A stretch of DNA of 64,000 nt from assembly GCA_037951105.1 (NCBI GenBank), contig JBAMJV010009705.1, positions 1 to 64,000 of the forward strand, written 5' to 3'. The position numbers and the translations under genes are program-made. Shown piece after piece: positions 1 through 11,488 of this stretch (the stretch's first letter is position 1; every line of letters starts with the position of its first letter). Source of the DNA: Echinarachnius parma (Eukaryota > Echinodermata > Echinoidea > Clypeasteroida > Echinarachniidae). The notes below the pieces were generated by a model. It searched no databases, was not told where the DNA came from, and saw only the letters and a program-made list of their open reading frames with translations.

Positions 1-3000
1 CTGCATGACATTATATGTTGCTGCTTCACTCTGAAAAAAGATGAACACAATTTGGATGGTAAAAATGTTGAATTGGGACAATTGTATTTGGACTATTTAT
101 GAAAAGTCCAATTAAATTCTCCAATATAAGCCAGAAAATAATCATTTTCCACCCCCAAAATGTACAACATTGTTAAAAAAATCCTTAATTTGTCCATTTA
201 ATAGCTAACCCACAATGTATGCTTTTTTAAAGTTTAGAATCCATGGATCATTTTAAGATAAAAATATCAATTTTGATGAAAACAAAAATCAATACCCCAC
301 TGGGCCCCTTATCATCTTAACATACTCAAATCCGGGCCAAATGGACCAAAATGGACCAAAATGGACCACCGGAAAGCTGCGACACCGTTAAAACAAAGCA
401 CCAAGTACACAACAATTTTGCAAACATTTTGATTACATTCTTCCCCCCCCCCCCCCCGCATGTCAGTTGAGCGTTATCAATGTTTTGTGTGACCTATTGT
501 GTTTCTTTTAATTTGTTGATTTCTATTAATTGATGTATTTCTCTCTTCTTTTACATTTTTGTTGGGGGGGGGGGGGGGGGGGGGTAGTGTACAGCATGGT
601 CTTTTTTGGAAACTCGATATGCATAGAACATCATTAAATGAATGACTATTTTTCTGAGAAAGATTGTTTCATAATCATCATAAATAGGTACATTGGGGTC
701 AAAGAACACAAGCCATACTTGTGATTATGGGATTATAGTGGTAGGTGTCGCCTAATTCGTCGATTTCAATTTAACTAGACTATTTATCATTGTTTTAATG
801 TGCGATTGATAGTGAAGCTGGAATATGATCACACTAATAATGTTTGTATCGGTATCACCCTCATAAACAAAACTGGGAAAAACTATATTTTATACTCAAA
901 CTTCCTTCCTCATGACATGCCCATAATTACCATCGAACACATTGGCGTAGCCAGGATTCCTCCAATGGAAGGGGGTGGGCGTCCGCGCGAGCCACCTGGG
1001 GTCTAGGGGTCCGAGCCCCTGGAAGCTTTTGGATTGTAGCTTTTCTGAAGTCCCGAAATGAAAACTACCACCTAACAAGCAAGCAACAAGCAAAACCAGA
1101 AAAGACCTGATTTTTTAAATGTTGTATTTGTATTTATGTATTTTGTTATTATTTTATTTTTGTTGGGGGGGGGGGGGGGTGGGGTGGGGGCACTCAGGCC
1201 TGGGCCGATATTCAATTTAATACTTAAAGGGATGGTTGAGTTATTGTATATATTATATTGTTTTTGCGCCTCGGAATAGGCTACCTAGATAGATGGCGCT
1301 TTATAAATGCTTGATATTATTATTATTATTATTATAGAGGGAGGGCGCTTTAAGAATTTTTTTTGTGTGAGGTAATGAAAAACTGAGTGTCAAATTTGTT
1401 ATCAAAATCGGTTCAAAAACAGCTAAAATATTTCTAAAAAAACAAAAGACAAAAGGTAGTCTTCGTACGCAGACCCCTGAACACATATTGTAGTATGGTG
1501 ATGCTTTTTTCCCATTCGATATTTTTTTTCTGAAAACGTATTTTTCTTAACTTTTTAGTGGAATAGACTACTCAAAATGTTACCTTAACCAAAAAAAATA
1601 TATTTTTTGGGTGGTGGTACTCCGAATACCATACAACTGCAAATTTGTATATCATGCAATACAATGCTGTACGCATTTACCTCGCATGTTAAAGTGTCCT
1701 TTCATTGATTATAAATTGAGTCGAATTTGGTATGATTGTGAAGGTAATCTTGTACTTTACAAGCCTCGAGAAATTCAGATTTTTTGAAATTTTTAAAATA
1801 TTTTTAAATCGAAATTGAAAATGAGAAAAAATCACCCTCCAAACCAGGCCCAAATTCACTCCGATCTCGCGGCTTAGATCGATGACGTGTGGCAAGGGGC
1901 GCATGCGCAATCGCCGCGGATATGATATATCAGTTTGCGTGCAGTTTTCGTTCCAACAACCACTTGCACCGCTTGCTCGTTTTGCAACATCGGAAATGAA
2001 CAAACAAAAATCTAGAAAATTGCCCAATGTTAGTGTAAAAGTACATATTTTACCGTATGAGTGGTTATTTTCCCAAAATTAGAGATTTGTTTGACAAATT
2101 GAGAGACGCAAATTGAACGTGCCTCGAAAAAAAAAATGCCCGTCTGTTGAATGATACGGAACACGCACTAGAGTTTCAGCGGCCAGCCCCGCGAGACAGG
2201 CTGTGCTCTAGCTACCTAGCTGAGCTGCTGCGCCAACTGCCATGACTGCCTTGTAAGTAATTGCACTTTTATAAAGCTCCGAAAAGGAACGAAAATGCAA
2301 GATTATTACGATCACACCTATTCTAGACTATCTCTTATTTTACTTACATGTTTGTAGGGCTTTTAAAACAAATGCGAGAACAATTACCTGCAAAAACAGC
2401 AAAAAAATTGCGCTGATAATAGTGCACCGTTACTCACTAACGCGAGCTGAATTGAAGCGAGCTACATACATTATAATACTGCACTATTTAGCCGCTATAT
2501 ATTGCATGCATATTTTCCACCGTATCGCGCACGGTCGAGGCTCTGCACGTATGAATGCATGCCGCCAGCGAGGTGATTCATTTACTTATTTTTACTTTAT
2601 CAGACACATTAATGAATAAAAGAATAACTTTACAACGAATATAAATTGTTATTTTATTAGTTCAAAAAGTTTAAACCACCATAATTGTATAGAAAATAGT
2701 TTAAACAACCACGGAATCCTCGGTATAAAGGGGTATAATTCCCGTATATTACGTGGTAGATACCGAAGCTTCCTATTTAATAACCCCTATGGTGACGTCA
2801 CTACAACACACACAGCTACTGACTCCGCTCGTCGCTGGATTGGGGGTTTTGAGGCAGTGTTTAATATGATCATTTTTTTTCTATTTTTGGATGTGCTAGT
2901 ACTTGGAAAGTAATATTTTCATATTCTGTATGATTTCAACTTTCTGTAAAGATATAATTTGGCTAATATTGGTTTTTCTTTGAATAAAGTCTTTAAGGGT

Positions 3001-3504
3001 TAAAGAATATATATATACACGTTCACGTACAAAAACGAATGTTGAACATTGACGCACTCAACAGACAGACAGAGTCAAATCAGATCTTACGCAGTACGCA
3101 AGTTGTGTTGCTACCAAGACAAACTTTTACTCCATAAGAACTTTCTTTTATCCGGGATTTCTACAGGCTACTTTTTTTTTGTCGGAAGCTGTTCAAATTT
3201 GGAATATATGTTTGCGAGGAAATAATATTGGAATCTATAGATTTTGATTTGAGAGGAAAAAATGTTAACGGAATCGTGATACAAAGATATTAATGACACT
3301 ATTGACACAATGAATAATACATATACAGCGGAAGAACATCAAGAATAAAGGAATTAATACAAATAGATGTTTATATATGTTTTGTGTTCAACGCATCTGC
3401 TCTAATCTTTTATGTAGCGTAGGTCAACTCATTGTGCGACGAAACTCTCTTCCAATTTATTTATTGTTATAAAGAAAACTGGAAATAATTATAACAGGAA
3501 CAAG
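1..3504. other. Repeat-rich region upstream of gene 1
   Basis: No convincing coding exon seen. It holds long C or G homopolymers (about 443-458, 565-584 and 1165-1178), a small tandem repeat of AAATGGACC near 344-370, a fragment beginning GGCGTAGCCAGG near 944-1030 that resembles a dispersed repeat of marine invertebrates, and mosaic fragments of MITE families B (about 1225-1440) and A (about 1441-1632) described below. A SINE-like tail ending GCGCTTTATAAATGC followed by (ATT)n is at 1285-1336. The promoter of gene 1 must lie in the right-hand part, but I cannot point to a core element. Confidence 0.5.
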
Positions 3505-3571
3505 ATGGCCACTTTCCTTCTTTATGTTTTCGCTTTAATTAGCATGGTCAGTCAAGATTTTGTTTATGCAG
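3505..3571 (+). CDS. Gene 1 exon 1: signal peptide
   Basis: ATG at 3505 opens a 22-codon hydrophobic leader (MATFLLYVFALISMVS...FVYA) that fits a cleavable signal peptide ending near the exon boundary. Donor GTGAGT follows; phase 1. The start is chosen because it is the only ATG giving a leader spliced in frame to the MAM exon. Confidence 0.88.
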
Positions 3572-3699
3572 GTGAGTTTTGTATACCCGTTTTTATTGAA
3601 TCAATCAATGAAATGAAACGAACACAATGCTATTTAAACCACTTATAATATCGATCTATCGATAATCGATTTATTGATCTGTAATTTTTTCTTGAAGGC

Positions 3700-3800
3700 T
3701 TCGTATCTAATCAGGAAAATTGGGCTTTGTTGGGAATTGAACCCGAGGCCTCCTGATTGCTACTCCAGTGCTCTAAATGACTACCGGACTTCAAAGCTCT
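3700..3800 (-). repeat. tRNA-derived SINE remnant
   Basis: On the minus strand there is a B-box-like GGTTCAATTCC and an upstream A-box-like stretch with a cloverleaf-like spacing, but the stems are imperfect, so this is read as a SINE head or tRNA fossil and not a working tRNA gene. Confidence 0.45.
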
Positions 3801-3816
3801 GAAGGGGGTACTTCCC

Positions 3817-4040
3817 TAGTCGAGATTCTCGCCTATTTGTATTCGTTTATTTTATCTCCCCGCGCGCCCTAACTGGATCTGGCCGAGGGCCGGCGATACC
3901 CACAAATCGCGCGATGTAGAGTACAGATTAGTATACATCGCGCGATGTGTGGGTATCGCCAGCCCTCTTACGGACAGATCCAGTTAGTGCGCGCGGGGAG
4001 ATAAAATAAACGAATACAAATAGGCGAGAATCTCGACTAG
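3817..4040. mobile_element. Foldback MITE with about 100-bp arms
   Basis: Two long, nearly perfect inverted arms begin TAGTCGAGATTCTCGCC and end in the reverse complement, with only a few bases of loop near 3928-3934. It is flanked by TACTTCCC at 3809-3816 and 4041-4048, an 8-bp duplication as made by hAT-type elements. It lies in intron 1 of gene 1. Confidence 0.75.
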
Positions 4041-4276
4041 TACTTCCCCAAAACCCGTGCTATAATTAATAGCTACTTTTTGACATCAGTTTACAAATGA
4101 ATACGTCTATATAGGCCTGTTATATTATATCTTAATGATTAACTCTCTGCGTGCCGTGGTTGACTCCAATCACAATACTCGTAGATTCAGATCCATTGAT
4201 ATGTTCCTGAATGCACGCAATATAAATCTATAAATGTAAAATGCATTTGTATAGGCACTTGCCTTCTTTCCATTGT

Positions 4277-4812
4277 TTTAAAGGGATAGTTGGGTTTTGG
4301 TTAAACTGAATTTTACTGAGTAGCCAAAACCGGCACCATAATATTACAAACTGTGAGTTATAACTCCACCATGCTCGAAAGGTATGCAAAGTTACAAACG
4401 ACTAAGTAAAAACCTGTTATCATTTAAAAAGAGCCGTTAAAACACAAAAGGGTGCTCTCTAAAAATTAATAGTTTCAACCATTTGAATTTAAAAATTGTG
4501 CGTGTGATGTTTTGATAAAATAGTTGTTAAGAAGAAAGATCATCAACAACTATGTAAAAACCTCTTTTGCAATTTTTTTAGAAAAGGGTAAGCATTTTAT
4601 AAATTTTTTCTTCAATCATCAAATAAATGTGGGATCCCACATTTATTCCGATTAAATATATTTATTGATATGTTAACTATTTCTGAACTGATTTTGATCA
4701 AATAAAATTTATTTGGTCATCAAAATTGTATGCTCTTTCAAATCTGACACTCGGTTTTTCATTACCCTCACAAACAAATATTTCTTGAAGCTTCCTCTAT
4801 ACCAAAACTCAG
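4277..4812. repeat. MITE family B, diverged copy
   Basis: Starts TTAAAGGGATAGTTGGGTTTTGG and ends ACCAAAACTCAGTAGT. It shares the internal GAGTGTC / AAAAACTGAG and WGGTCAAAATC segments with better copies at 23896-24441, 28231-28783 and 58401-58943. Confidence 0.6.
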
Positions 4813-4916
4813 TAGTAAACTGTAGTAAGCTTGTCTAGGTCAAGATGATTCTTAAAATATATTTTACCAGTCAGAGGGCGAATCATTTGTTGTTAACAAC
4901 TTTTCCATGCCAACAG

Positions 4917-5060
4917 ATTTTGACTGTGATTTTGGAACTAGGTCTTTGACAAGTAGCTATGGGCTTAGTGATTGCGGCATTACACAAGACAACGATGGAA
5001 CATGGGGCGTAATCAGTGGTCGCGGCGAGTATGGGCCGGATACATTGGGAGGGGAAGATG
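4917..5060 (+). CDS. Gene 1 exon 2: N-terminal part of MAM domain
   Basis: Acceptor CCAACAG at 4910-4916, donor GTAAGG. Encodes FDCDFGTRSLTSSYG...CGITQDNDGTWGVIS, the MAM signature opening (Cys-x-Phe, then Cys-Gly-x-x-Gln-Asp, then Trp). 144 nt, phase 1 to phase 1. The intron that follows contains two MITEs and a minisatellite. Confidence 0.88.
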
Positions 5061-5090
5061 GTAAGGCAGACTATGTTTATGACACTTATA

Positions 5091-5304
5091 AAGCCCGGCG
5101 CTGACAGAGCCGACTTGACGCGATCCGACCCGACCCGACTGGAAGCCACAGTCGGGCCGATTCAGTCGTGGCCGATTCAACATATTGAATTTGGCCAGAT
5201 TGGCTCCGATTGGCAAAATCAGAGTCGTGTGGCAACACACACAGAGCCGATCTGACTGAAAACCAGTAGGATCGGGTCGAGTCGGCTCTGTCTGCGCCGG
5301 GCTT
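5091..5304. mobile_element. MITE with AAGCCCGGCGC terminal repeats, TA duplication
   Basis: Terminal inverted repeats of about 30 bp start AAGCCCGGCGC and continue ACAGAGCCGACT; the termini abut TA at 5089-5090 and 5305-5306, suggesting Tc1/mariner-type insertion. The interior is rich in GATCCGAC-like words. Lies just after the donor of gene 1 exon 2. Confidence 0.7.
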
Positions 5305-5312
5305 TACCGTTA

Positions 5313-5527
5313 GACCCTCCGCAAACAGAGCCGACTCGACCCGATCTGACTGGTTTTCAGTCGGTTCAGCTCAGTATACCTTGCCGTTTTCCCGGTCAAG
5401 AGCCAGTCGGAGATCATTCGAGGCTAATTCAACGGTTAATTGAATCGGCTACGACTGAGCGAAACCGACTCTAGCCTGGCTGAAAACCAGTCGAATCTGG
5501 ACGAGTAGGCTCTGTGTGCGAAGGGCG
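5313..5527. mobile_element. Second MITE of the same family, immediately adjacent
   Basis: Inverted ends share ACAGAGCC, GACTCG and GACTGGTTTTCAG with the preceding element but carry different outermost bases (CCCTCCGC / GCGAAGGGC). TA dinucleotides flank it at 5311-5312 and 5528-5529. Two related copies a few bases apart indicate nested or repeated insertion. Confidence 0.6.
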
Positions 5528-5635
5528 TAAATGTGTATTTTTTGTCTACTTTATAGCCCCATTCTCAGACTTTTCAATTTATGGAGCTGGAATAGGCATT
5601 ATACAAACTACAAACTTAGCACAGTAACAGGATTT

Positions 5636-6160
5636 TGTTCACAGTTCACAGTGTGCTCACACTGTTTACAGAGTGCTCACAGTGTGCTTACAATGGGCTT
5701 ACCATGTGCTCACAGTGTGCTTACCGCCGTGTGCTCACAGTGTGCTCATAGTGCGCTTACCGTGTGCTCACAGTGCGCTCACAATGTGCTCACAGTGTGC
5801 TTACCATGTGATCACAGTGTGCTGACAGTGTGCTTACCGTGTGCTCACAGTGTGATTACCGTGTGTTCATAGTGTGCTTACCATGTGATTACAGTGTGAT
5901 TACCGTGTGCTCACAGTGCGCTCACAATGTGCTCACAGTGTGCTTACCATGTGATCACAGTGTGCTGACAGTGTGCTTACCGTGTGCTCACAGTGTGATT
6001 ACCGTGTGCTCATAGTGTGCTTACCATGTGATTACAGTGTGATTACCGTGTGCTCACAGTGTGCTTACCATGTGCTCCCAGTGTTTACCGCGTGCTTACC
6101 GAGTGCTCACAGTGTGCCTATCGTGTTCTCACATTGTGTTCACAGTATAATGACTTTTGA
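5636..6160. repeat. CACAGTGTG-type minisatellite with higher-order period
   Basis: A dense array of units such as GTGTGCTCACA and GTGTGCTTACC. A larger unit of about 143 bp recurs (compare 5760 onward with 5903 onward). It opens long Cys-rich frames that have no protein character and are a by-product of the repeat. Confidence 0.85.
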
Positions 6161-6354
6161 TCACACCGGTGGGACAAAAAAGCGCGTATTTTACATGGTC
6201 AACACAGTGTTGTTGCAAATGTTACCCACAATGTAAACAAACGGTGTTGGAAGTGAGCAGTCTACAATTCTTGTTTGTTTGCGTTTGTTTTTTATAAAAA
6301 AAATGTAAATGTAAAAGTAAATGGGTTTAGTAAGGTTTCGAGTTTCTTTCACAG

Positions 6355-6413
6355 GTGGCTACTTCATCACGATTGGCACGCAAACGACATCATCCTTTGC
6401 TCTTCCTAATTTG
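6355..6413 (+). CDS. Gene 1 exon 3, left half (MAM core), cut by transposon
   Basis: Acceptor TTTCTTTCACAG. Encodes GGYFITIGTQTTSSFALPNL, the MAM strand that normally leads into the conserved hydrophobic core. At 6414 the reading frame meets the transposon terminal repeat and reads ten foreign codons to TGA at 6444-6446. The last four exon bases, TTTG, are repeated at 14166-14169. Confidence 0.9.
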
Positions 6414-8133
6414 CAGTCTAAACGCGAAGCGTGCGTAATGAGGTGAAACCGGCGAATCTCGCGGAACTCGAGATTAGGCTGTCAGTCGGAAATCGGGCAT
6501 TGGGATGTTACGAGACGTCTCAAGATTTTTGAGACAGGTCAACAAACTTTCATCAGGTACCTACGTCATGCATCGTGCAAGCAGCAATGGTTGGGTACGT
6601 ACAAACATGATTCTTTCTCTTTATTTTGATGCATAATTTGCCAATTTTGGCTGTCATCTTGGGTTTGAAATATTGAGATGAAAATCGGAAACATTTTGTC
6701 TCTTTCTGGTTAATACTTTTGTCATATTGTCAGATTTTGCGACGTCTTGACCCGTCTAAAACTTACTTTGTAAAATTTTCTCCGAATAATGATAGTTTGA
6801 ATTGTTGGTATTACGCACAACCCAAATTCGTTTTGATGCACGATGCTTTTCATGTAATAAATGTCACATTAAAAACAACAAAATCTTGAATGTTTACCGG
6901 AAGTAGGCACAATTTTGCTTTAATCGACTCGATCTTTTCGCGCGATGTACGAGAATGGCGCGCCAACAAAAGAAACGATTCACAGTGGCATTGTTCTTGT
7001 GTAGTCCCATATGCTTCAATTTATGTTGGGACTGCCTAGTATTACTGTATACTATAATTTGTATGTCTATGATTCTTACTATCCATAGCGATTAGAATGT
7101 TACTATTAGGTTTAATCTTATTTTAACTGATTCTTAAAATTACTAGGCCAGGCCCAGGGAAATGTCCCAGTTTAGAAGACTCATAATCATCCATGATCCT
7201 GATCATTCAGTGAATAATCATGATTCAGATTTCAGTGCAATTTTGTGTTTATGAATTATGTAAATTGAATTGTAATCATTGAATATTATTTACTAATACT
7301 AGTAAATACTAGCAAGTACTCGCCCACCATGCCCACATCATATCTGTGTATTAGTTGTAAATGTTACAGAGAGCATCCATTCTTAATTTTGTCATGTTTA
7401 TATCGGGGAATAATTTTCCTCAAATTTGATTAGCAATTTCAGCCGATGGATAAATATTTCAAATGAAATTCTGTACATTTCTATGGAAGAAAACTGCTAC
7501 ACAAAAGATGTTTTGTATAGCAGGCATGCAAAAATGCATAGCAAATTGCGATGCGATACCAGGAAAATTATTCCCTGATTATATTTATATTAAGTTGATT
7601 TTCATCGAAGTAAAGCATTGGAGAGCCACATCACCACACATAGAGTAATCAATGTATACTAAAATACTGCTGTAACTCTCAATTTCACACCATAGTATGC
7701 AGAACTGATGTAAATGTGCGACCCTTGGGATCGCTGATCTCCAAAATAGCGGAGGGAGAAGATGGTGCATGGTGGGCAGTCTGGGCAAAGAATGCTAATT
7801 TAGCTAGTTTAAATTTTGAAGCATGTGTCCTGGGTAATGGATCAATGCACCATTAGAACTATGGGGCTTGATCAGTTGCACGTGCACTAGCCCCAGTTAG
7901 GTTTATTGTATGTGCGTTCAAAAAATAAAAATAAACCACCATCAGGATCAGCCTGTTTACATCTTAAAGCACTTTCCATTTCCCCTCTCTGATTACAGAA
8001 ATTGAAAGAGAACCATGGTTCTAACGAAATGGTGCCAACAGAGATGGGACTGATAAGGGGATTTTCATTACTAAAAGTATTTAGTAATTTCTGTGCTTCA
8101 TGCTAATTTATTTTCTTTCTTTTTTAATTGCAG

Positions 8134-8665
8134 GCTTGCCCCAGCCAATAACATCAAGGTAGCTGTGTTCAGTGACTCCATTTTCCGTGGGCTTCAAGAC
8201 CAACTGCAAGCTACCAACTGCTTTTTTTCCTGGACCGTTGATTTTCTGCCTGGAGCAACTTTAAATAAATTATATGATCATATACGCTATAATTATACAA
8301 CAGACAGTGACACTGGACTAGTTCTTCTCCATATTGGAACAAACAATTTAAATAAGGGTGTATGGCATCAAGATAAACTTTTATATCGCCATCTGTACTT
8401 AATTACGAGAGAACGTTTTCCAGCTGCACATATAACATTCAGTTTTATTTTACCCCGCTGGGACAGTGAGGATCTTCACACTAAATCTTTATATTACAAT
8501 TTAAAACTGCACCAACTCTCCACTTCCTTCGGGAGATGTAATATATTTGATGGAACTGGTCCATTTTTGCAACACTCCTTTCATTACCAGAGAGACGGGT
8601 TACATTTGACAAGTGCTGGCAAGAGTGTTATTGCGGACAGTATATCTTCTTTTGTGAACAATTAA
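8134..8665 (+). CDS. SGNH/GDSL-type hydrolase exon in the transposon
   Basis: An acceptor TTTCTTTTTTAATTGCAG precedes about 177 codons ending at TAA 8663-8665. The four SGNH blocks are present: block I VFSDSIFRG (catalytic Ser, with Ser in place of the usual Gly before Asp), block II LPGATLNKL (Gly), block III HIGTNNL (Asn), block V RDGLHLT (Asp and His). SGNH proteins are esterases or lipases; the substrate here is unknown. Esterase domains also occur in ORF1 of some CR1-type LINEs, but here the ORF lies within inverted termini and no reverse transcriptase is nearby. The exon needs two bases from an upstream exon that I could not identify. After the stop, the same frame stays open and Pro/Lys-rich to 8811, so a read-through or alternative 3' end is possible. 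Confidence 0.75.
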
Positions 8666-9214
8666 TTTTTTCCTGCTACACGCGTTATTGTTCCACATCC
8701 ACGATGGCAAATACCACCCATTTGCCCTCCAAAAAAAAAGGCATCAGGAGTCGGTTCAGTCAGGACAGTGGAAGGAGACAGATTTGGACTTGGTAGTTTA
8801 TTGCAGGCGTGAAAAGTATGGAAATCGTCGCCGTCAACAAACACCACAACCTCTCCCGCCGAAGCCAAGAAAGAAAAAAACACCATGGCAGTCTGTTCTT
8901 GCTCCTTCAGCCCCAAAGTTATGTGCCTGATGTGCCAAGTTTTAAGATTATACCTTATGTGGCCATCAAGTCAAGATGTGTCGCATCATCTCTACAGCAA
9001 CTTCAGCCAATTCAGCAACCTGCGCAACCATCGCCATATGTGCGGAGGAGGAAGGCTGCCAGGAGAAGGAGGCAGAGGAGGAAAAAGACCCTACGGAAGA
9101 GGCGGCGAAAGAAGGTACATATATTTCTGTTTGCCCAAAAAATATGTCTTGCCTCAAAATATGTTTTTGTTAAAATAACTCCCATGTAAAAAAAAGTAAT
9201 GCAAGAACTGCAGT

Positions 9215-9375
9215 ACCACAGTACTGTAATGCAGTACTCTGAGTACATACTTGAAGTACCTATGTTATTACTGCATTAGTACCGCGGTACTTGTACCACG
9301 GTACTTGTACCACAGTACTTGTACTGCGAAAGTGTCCAATTTACCGGAGTAAATGCACTATGAGTACCGCAGTAC
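9215..9375. repeat. Palindromic GTAC-rich cluster
   Basis: Repeated words of the type GTACCACAGTAC, GTACCGCGGTAC and CAGTACTTGTAC, each close to self-complementary. No protein meaning seen. It sits between the SGNH ORF and the minisatellite of the transposon. Confidence 0.6.
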
Positions 9376-9957
9376 TGCAATAACATGTTTAACTAATGTT
9401 ATATATTACAGCCCCGTAGCCAGGGGGGTGCGTAGGGTGTGTGCGCACTGTTTTATTACATTTGATAAACTTATAATCGAGTCAGTACATGTACTGAAGT
9501 TGCAGTTATACTGTTTATATGGTAAATTTTTCTGAATAGAAATTCCTAAACAAATAGAGTCAAACCTGTGTATAGTGACTACCCAGGGGAAGCATGGAAA
9601 GTGGCCACTGTAGATAGGTGACCTGTAACCTTCTAAATATGGTATTTAAATGCTATGAAGTTATCCAGAACTATTTATCTGTGATTATGTAGCTTGTAAA
9701 ATACAACCGTTCTTAATTAAAACACATGAATTCTGATTTGATTTTAAACTTAATTTTTTTAAAATTCAGGTTTGATTTTAATCTTATATTTTTGTTTTCC
9801 GTATTTTTCTCTCTGCTCCCAGGTGAAACAGAACTTCCTACATATCCTGCCAGTGACAAACTATCGAGCTATCCTTACACCCGGGTGGAACTCTCCAGTG
9901 TTTACAGACATTACACAAAGACCATGTTGTGATCCCGTGCACAACCAGCTAGCTCCA

Positions 9958-10210
9958 GTCCATGGTACACGTCCTCCACCAGCTCCCAACCCTGCAGACC
10001 ATGGTACACGTCCTTCACCAGCTCCCGACCCTGCAGACCATGGTACACGTCCTCCACCAGCTCCCGACCCTGTAGACCATGGTACACGTCCTCCACCAGC
10101 TCCCGACCTTGCAGACCATGGTACACGTCCTCCACCAGCTCCCGACCCTGCAGACCATGGTACACGTCCTCCACCAGCTCCCGACACTGTAGACCATGGT
10201 ACACGTCCCC
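9958..10210. repeat. 39-bp minisatellite (13-codon unit)
   Basis: Six to seven units. On the plus strand each unit reads HGTRPPPAPDPAD in an open frame that follows a plausible acceptor at TCTGCTCCCAG (about 9822); on the minus strand it also stays open. The multiple-of-three length hints at a coding origin as a Pro-rich linker, but which strand is used cannot be decided. Confidence 0.75.
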
Positions 10211-10262
10211 CACCAGCTCCAGACCCTGCCATTGTTTTGGAATCGGTTTCACCACAAGCCAT

Positions 10263-10770
10263 TCATTCAGAATCATGCTCTTGCTTACATATACTAATAA
10301 GGTCTTTTAGTGTTAAAGCCCAAGCTTTATCATTTGCTGTTATAGGATCTTCTACTTTATCTGCACGGTTCATCAAGTCTTGAACACACAAATCTAGATC
10401 ACTAAAACTTGTTTTCTTAACAATGTGAACAGAATAACGATAACATCTTGAGCACAAAAAACGCATCTCCATCAACAGCAAACTCTGCCTTGATGTCTTT
10501 CAACTTGCTTACTCCTTCATCTGAGAGGATTTTTGATGAATATTTCCTTTCTTTAACTGTAACTTTAAGGCTACATATGCAACATGTAATACAAAGTTCA
10601 GTTGTTTTAAAATTTGAAAGCTCTGCCCTGTGTTTCCTGCACAGAGATATGATATTGGGTACTGACAAACAATTAAGATGGAATGCATTATTAAAGTCGT
10701 CTAAACTGCAACAGGATTCCACTTCTGATGTAAGAGCGCACATCATGTATTCCGAGAGGAAACAATTAAT
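10263..10770 (-). pseudogene. Cys-rich zinc-binding-like coding segment, frameshifted
   Basis: Minus-strand reading gives LCRKHRAEL, then ELCITCCICSLKV, then FAVDGDAFF, and after a one-base shift in the six-A run at 10456-10461 continues CSRCYRYSVHIVKK to a stop at 10263. Spaced Cys-x-x-Cys pairs with a conserved-looking hydrophobic middle resemble the N-terminal zinc-binding parts of large uncharacterised proteins I associate with animal mobile elements; this is recall, not a search. The plus strand is also open here (same frame as 10798-11488), but the minus-strand product has the more protein-like pattern. The frameshift means it is inactive, unless it is an assembly error in the homopolymer. 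Confidence 0.55.
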
Positions 10771-10797
10771 CCTGTGCTTCTTCCTGCTTTTTTCAGG

Positions 10798-11488
10798 CGT
10801 ATATAAAGAATTTTTAAAGACAGCTGCATATGAATTATATACTAAAGTCCTAAGAAATGTGTGTCATAGTAATGTATCACTATATGATAGATCAAAAAGG
10901 TCAAAACCATGGCTTAGAATCAGAATCATGGATATTATGGGAAGTAAACTCTCAATTAGTAAATCTGGGTCTAACAGAGGAGATTTGTTTTATGTCTCAG
11001 ACTTATCAAAAGAAGACATTATAGAAGCATGGCATAAATCAAAAGCTGAAATATTTTCTCTAAACAGTAAATGTAATGATGAATGTTCTTCCTCTGATGA
11101 GACATTGTTGTCACCTGCACATTCTTTAAATGAGAGTGAATCTCTTTCAAGTCTGTGTGACACAGCATGTGCAGTTAATACTATGCTTCGTTCACAGGGG
11201 AAAAACATGTGTGAAACATATTCTAAAGACCCCATGTCTCTACTGCCATTTGATATTAATTCAGTTGACACTCTATTTAACCCAGTACTTTGGAATTTCA
11301 TTTGTTCGTTAACAGGAAGTAGGGAAGAGATAGCTGAAGCACGAATGGCAGTGCCTTCGTTTGGTGAGGATTTTCTTTTTCTTGCTGATACTTCATCTCA
11401 AGGGTACTTAAAACGTAACAAAAGAATATCCCTTATGTATATGTTGCATTTTATTATCAGTGATAACAACACATATCCATTCCATTGT
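10798..11488 (+). pseudogene. Uncharacterised transposon protein segment, truncated
   Basis: A strong acceptor (TTCCTGCTTTTTTCAG) is followed by 230 open codons: VYKEFLKTAAYELYTKVLRN, a Ser/Glu-rich centre, then DPMSLLPFDINSV, NPVLWNFICSLTGS and RISLMYMLHFIISDNNTYPFH. The Trp-containing NPVLWNFICSLT block followed by a helical Cys/His-poor stretch recalls C-terminal regions of uncharacterised proteins in cnidarian and deuterostome genomes. The reading frame stops abruptly where a MITE fragment begins at 11488, losing whatever followed. Function unknown; a part of a transposase or accessory protein is a guess. Confidence 0.55.

Noticed and set aside
1689-2082. Overlapping ORFs of 112 and 66 codons
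   Set aside because: No recognisable motif, splice context or codon pattern.
2226-2265. Possible short first exon (ATGACTGCCTT followed by GTAAGT)
   Set aside because: Too short and without a partner exon in phase.
5531-6236. Three overlapping Cys-rich ORFs
   Set aside because: They are translations of the CACAGTGTG minisatellite; repeated VCSQC / VCLPC words follow the DNA period and there is no start context or splice support.
9861-10276. Gly-rich and WWRTCTM-type minus-strand ORFs
   Set aside because: Shadow frames of the 39-bp minisatellite.
10448-10797. Plus-strand N-terminal 116 codons in frame with the ORF at 10798
   Set aside because: The minus strand here has a Cys-pair pattern typical of zinc-binding protein, and a strong acceptor at 10797/10798 explains the plus-strand exon start; the upstream openness is most likely a shadow.
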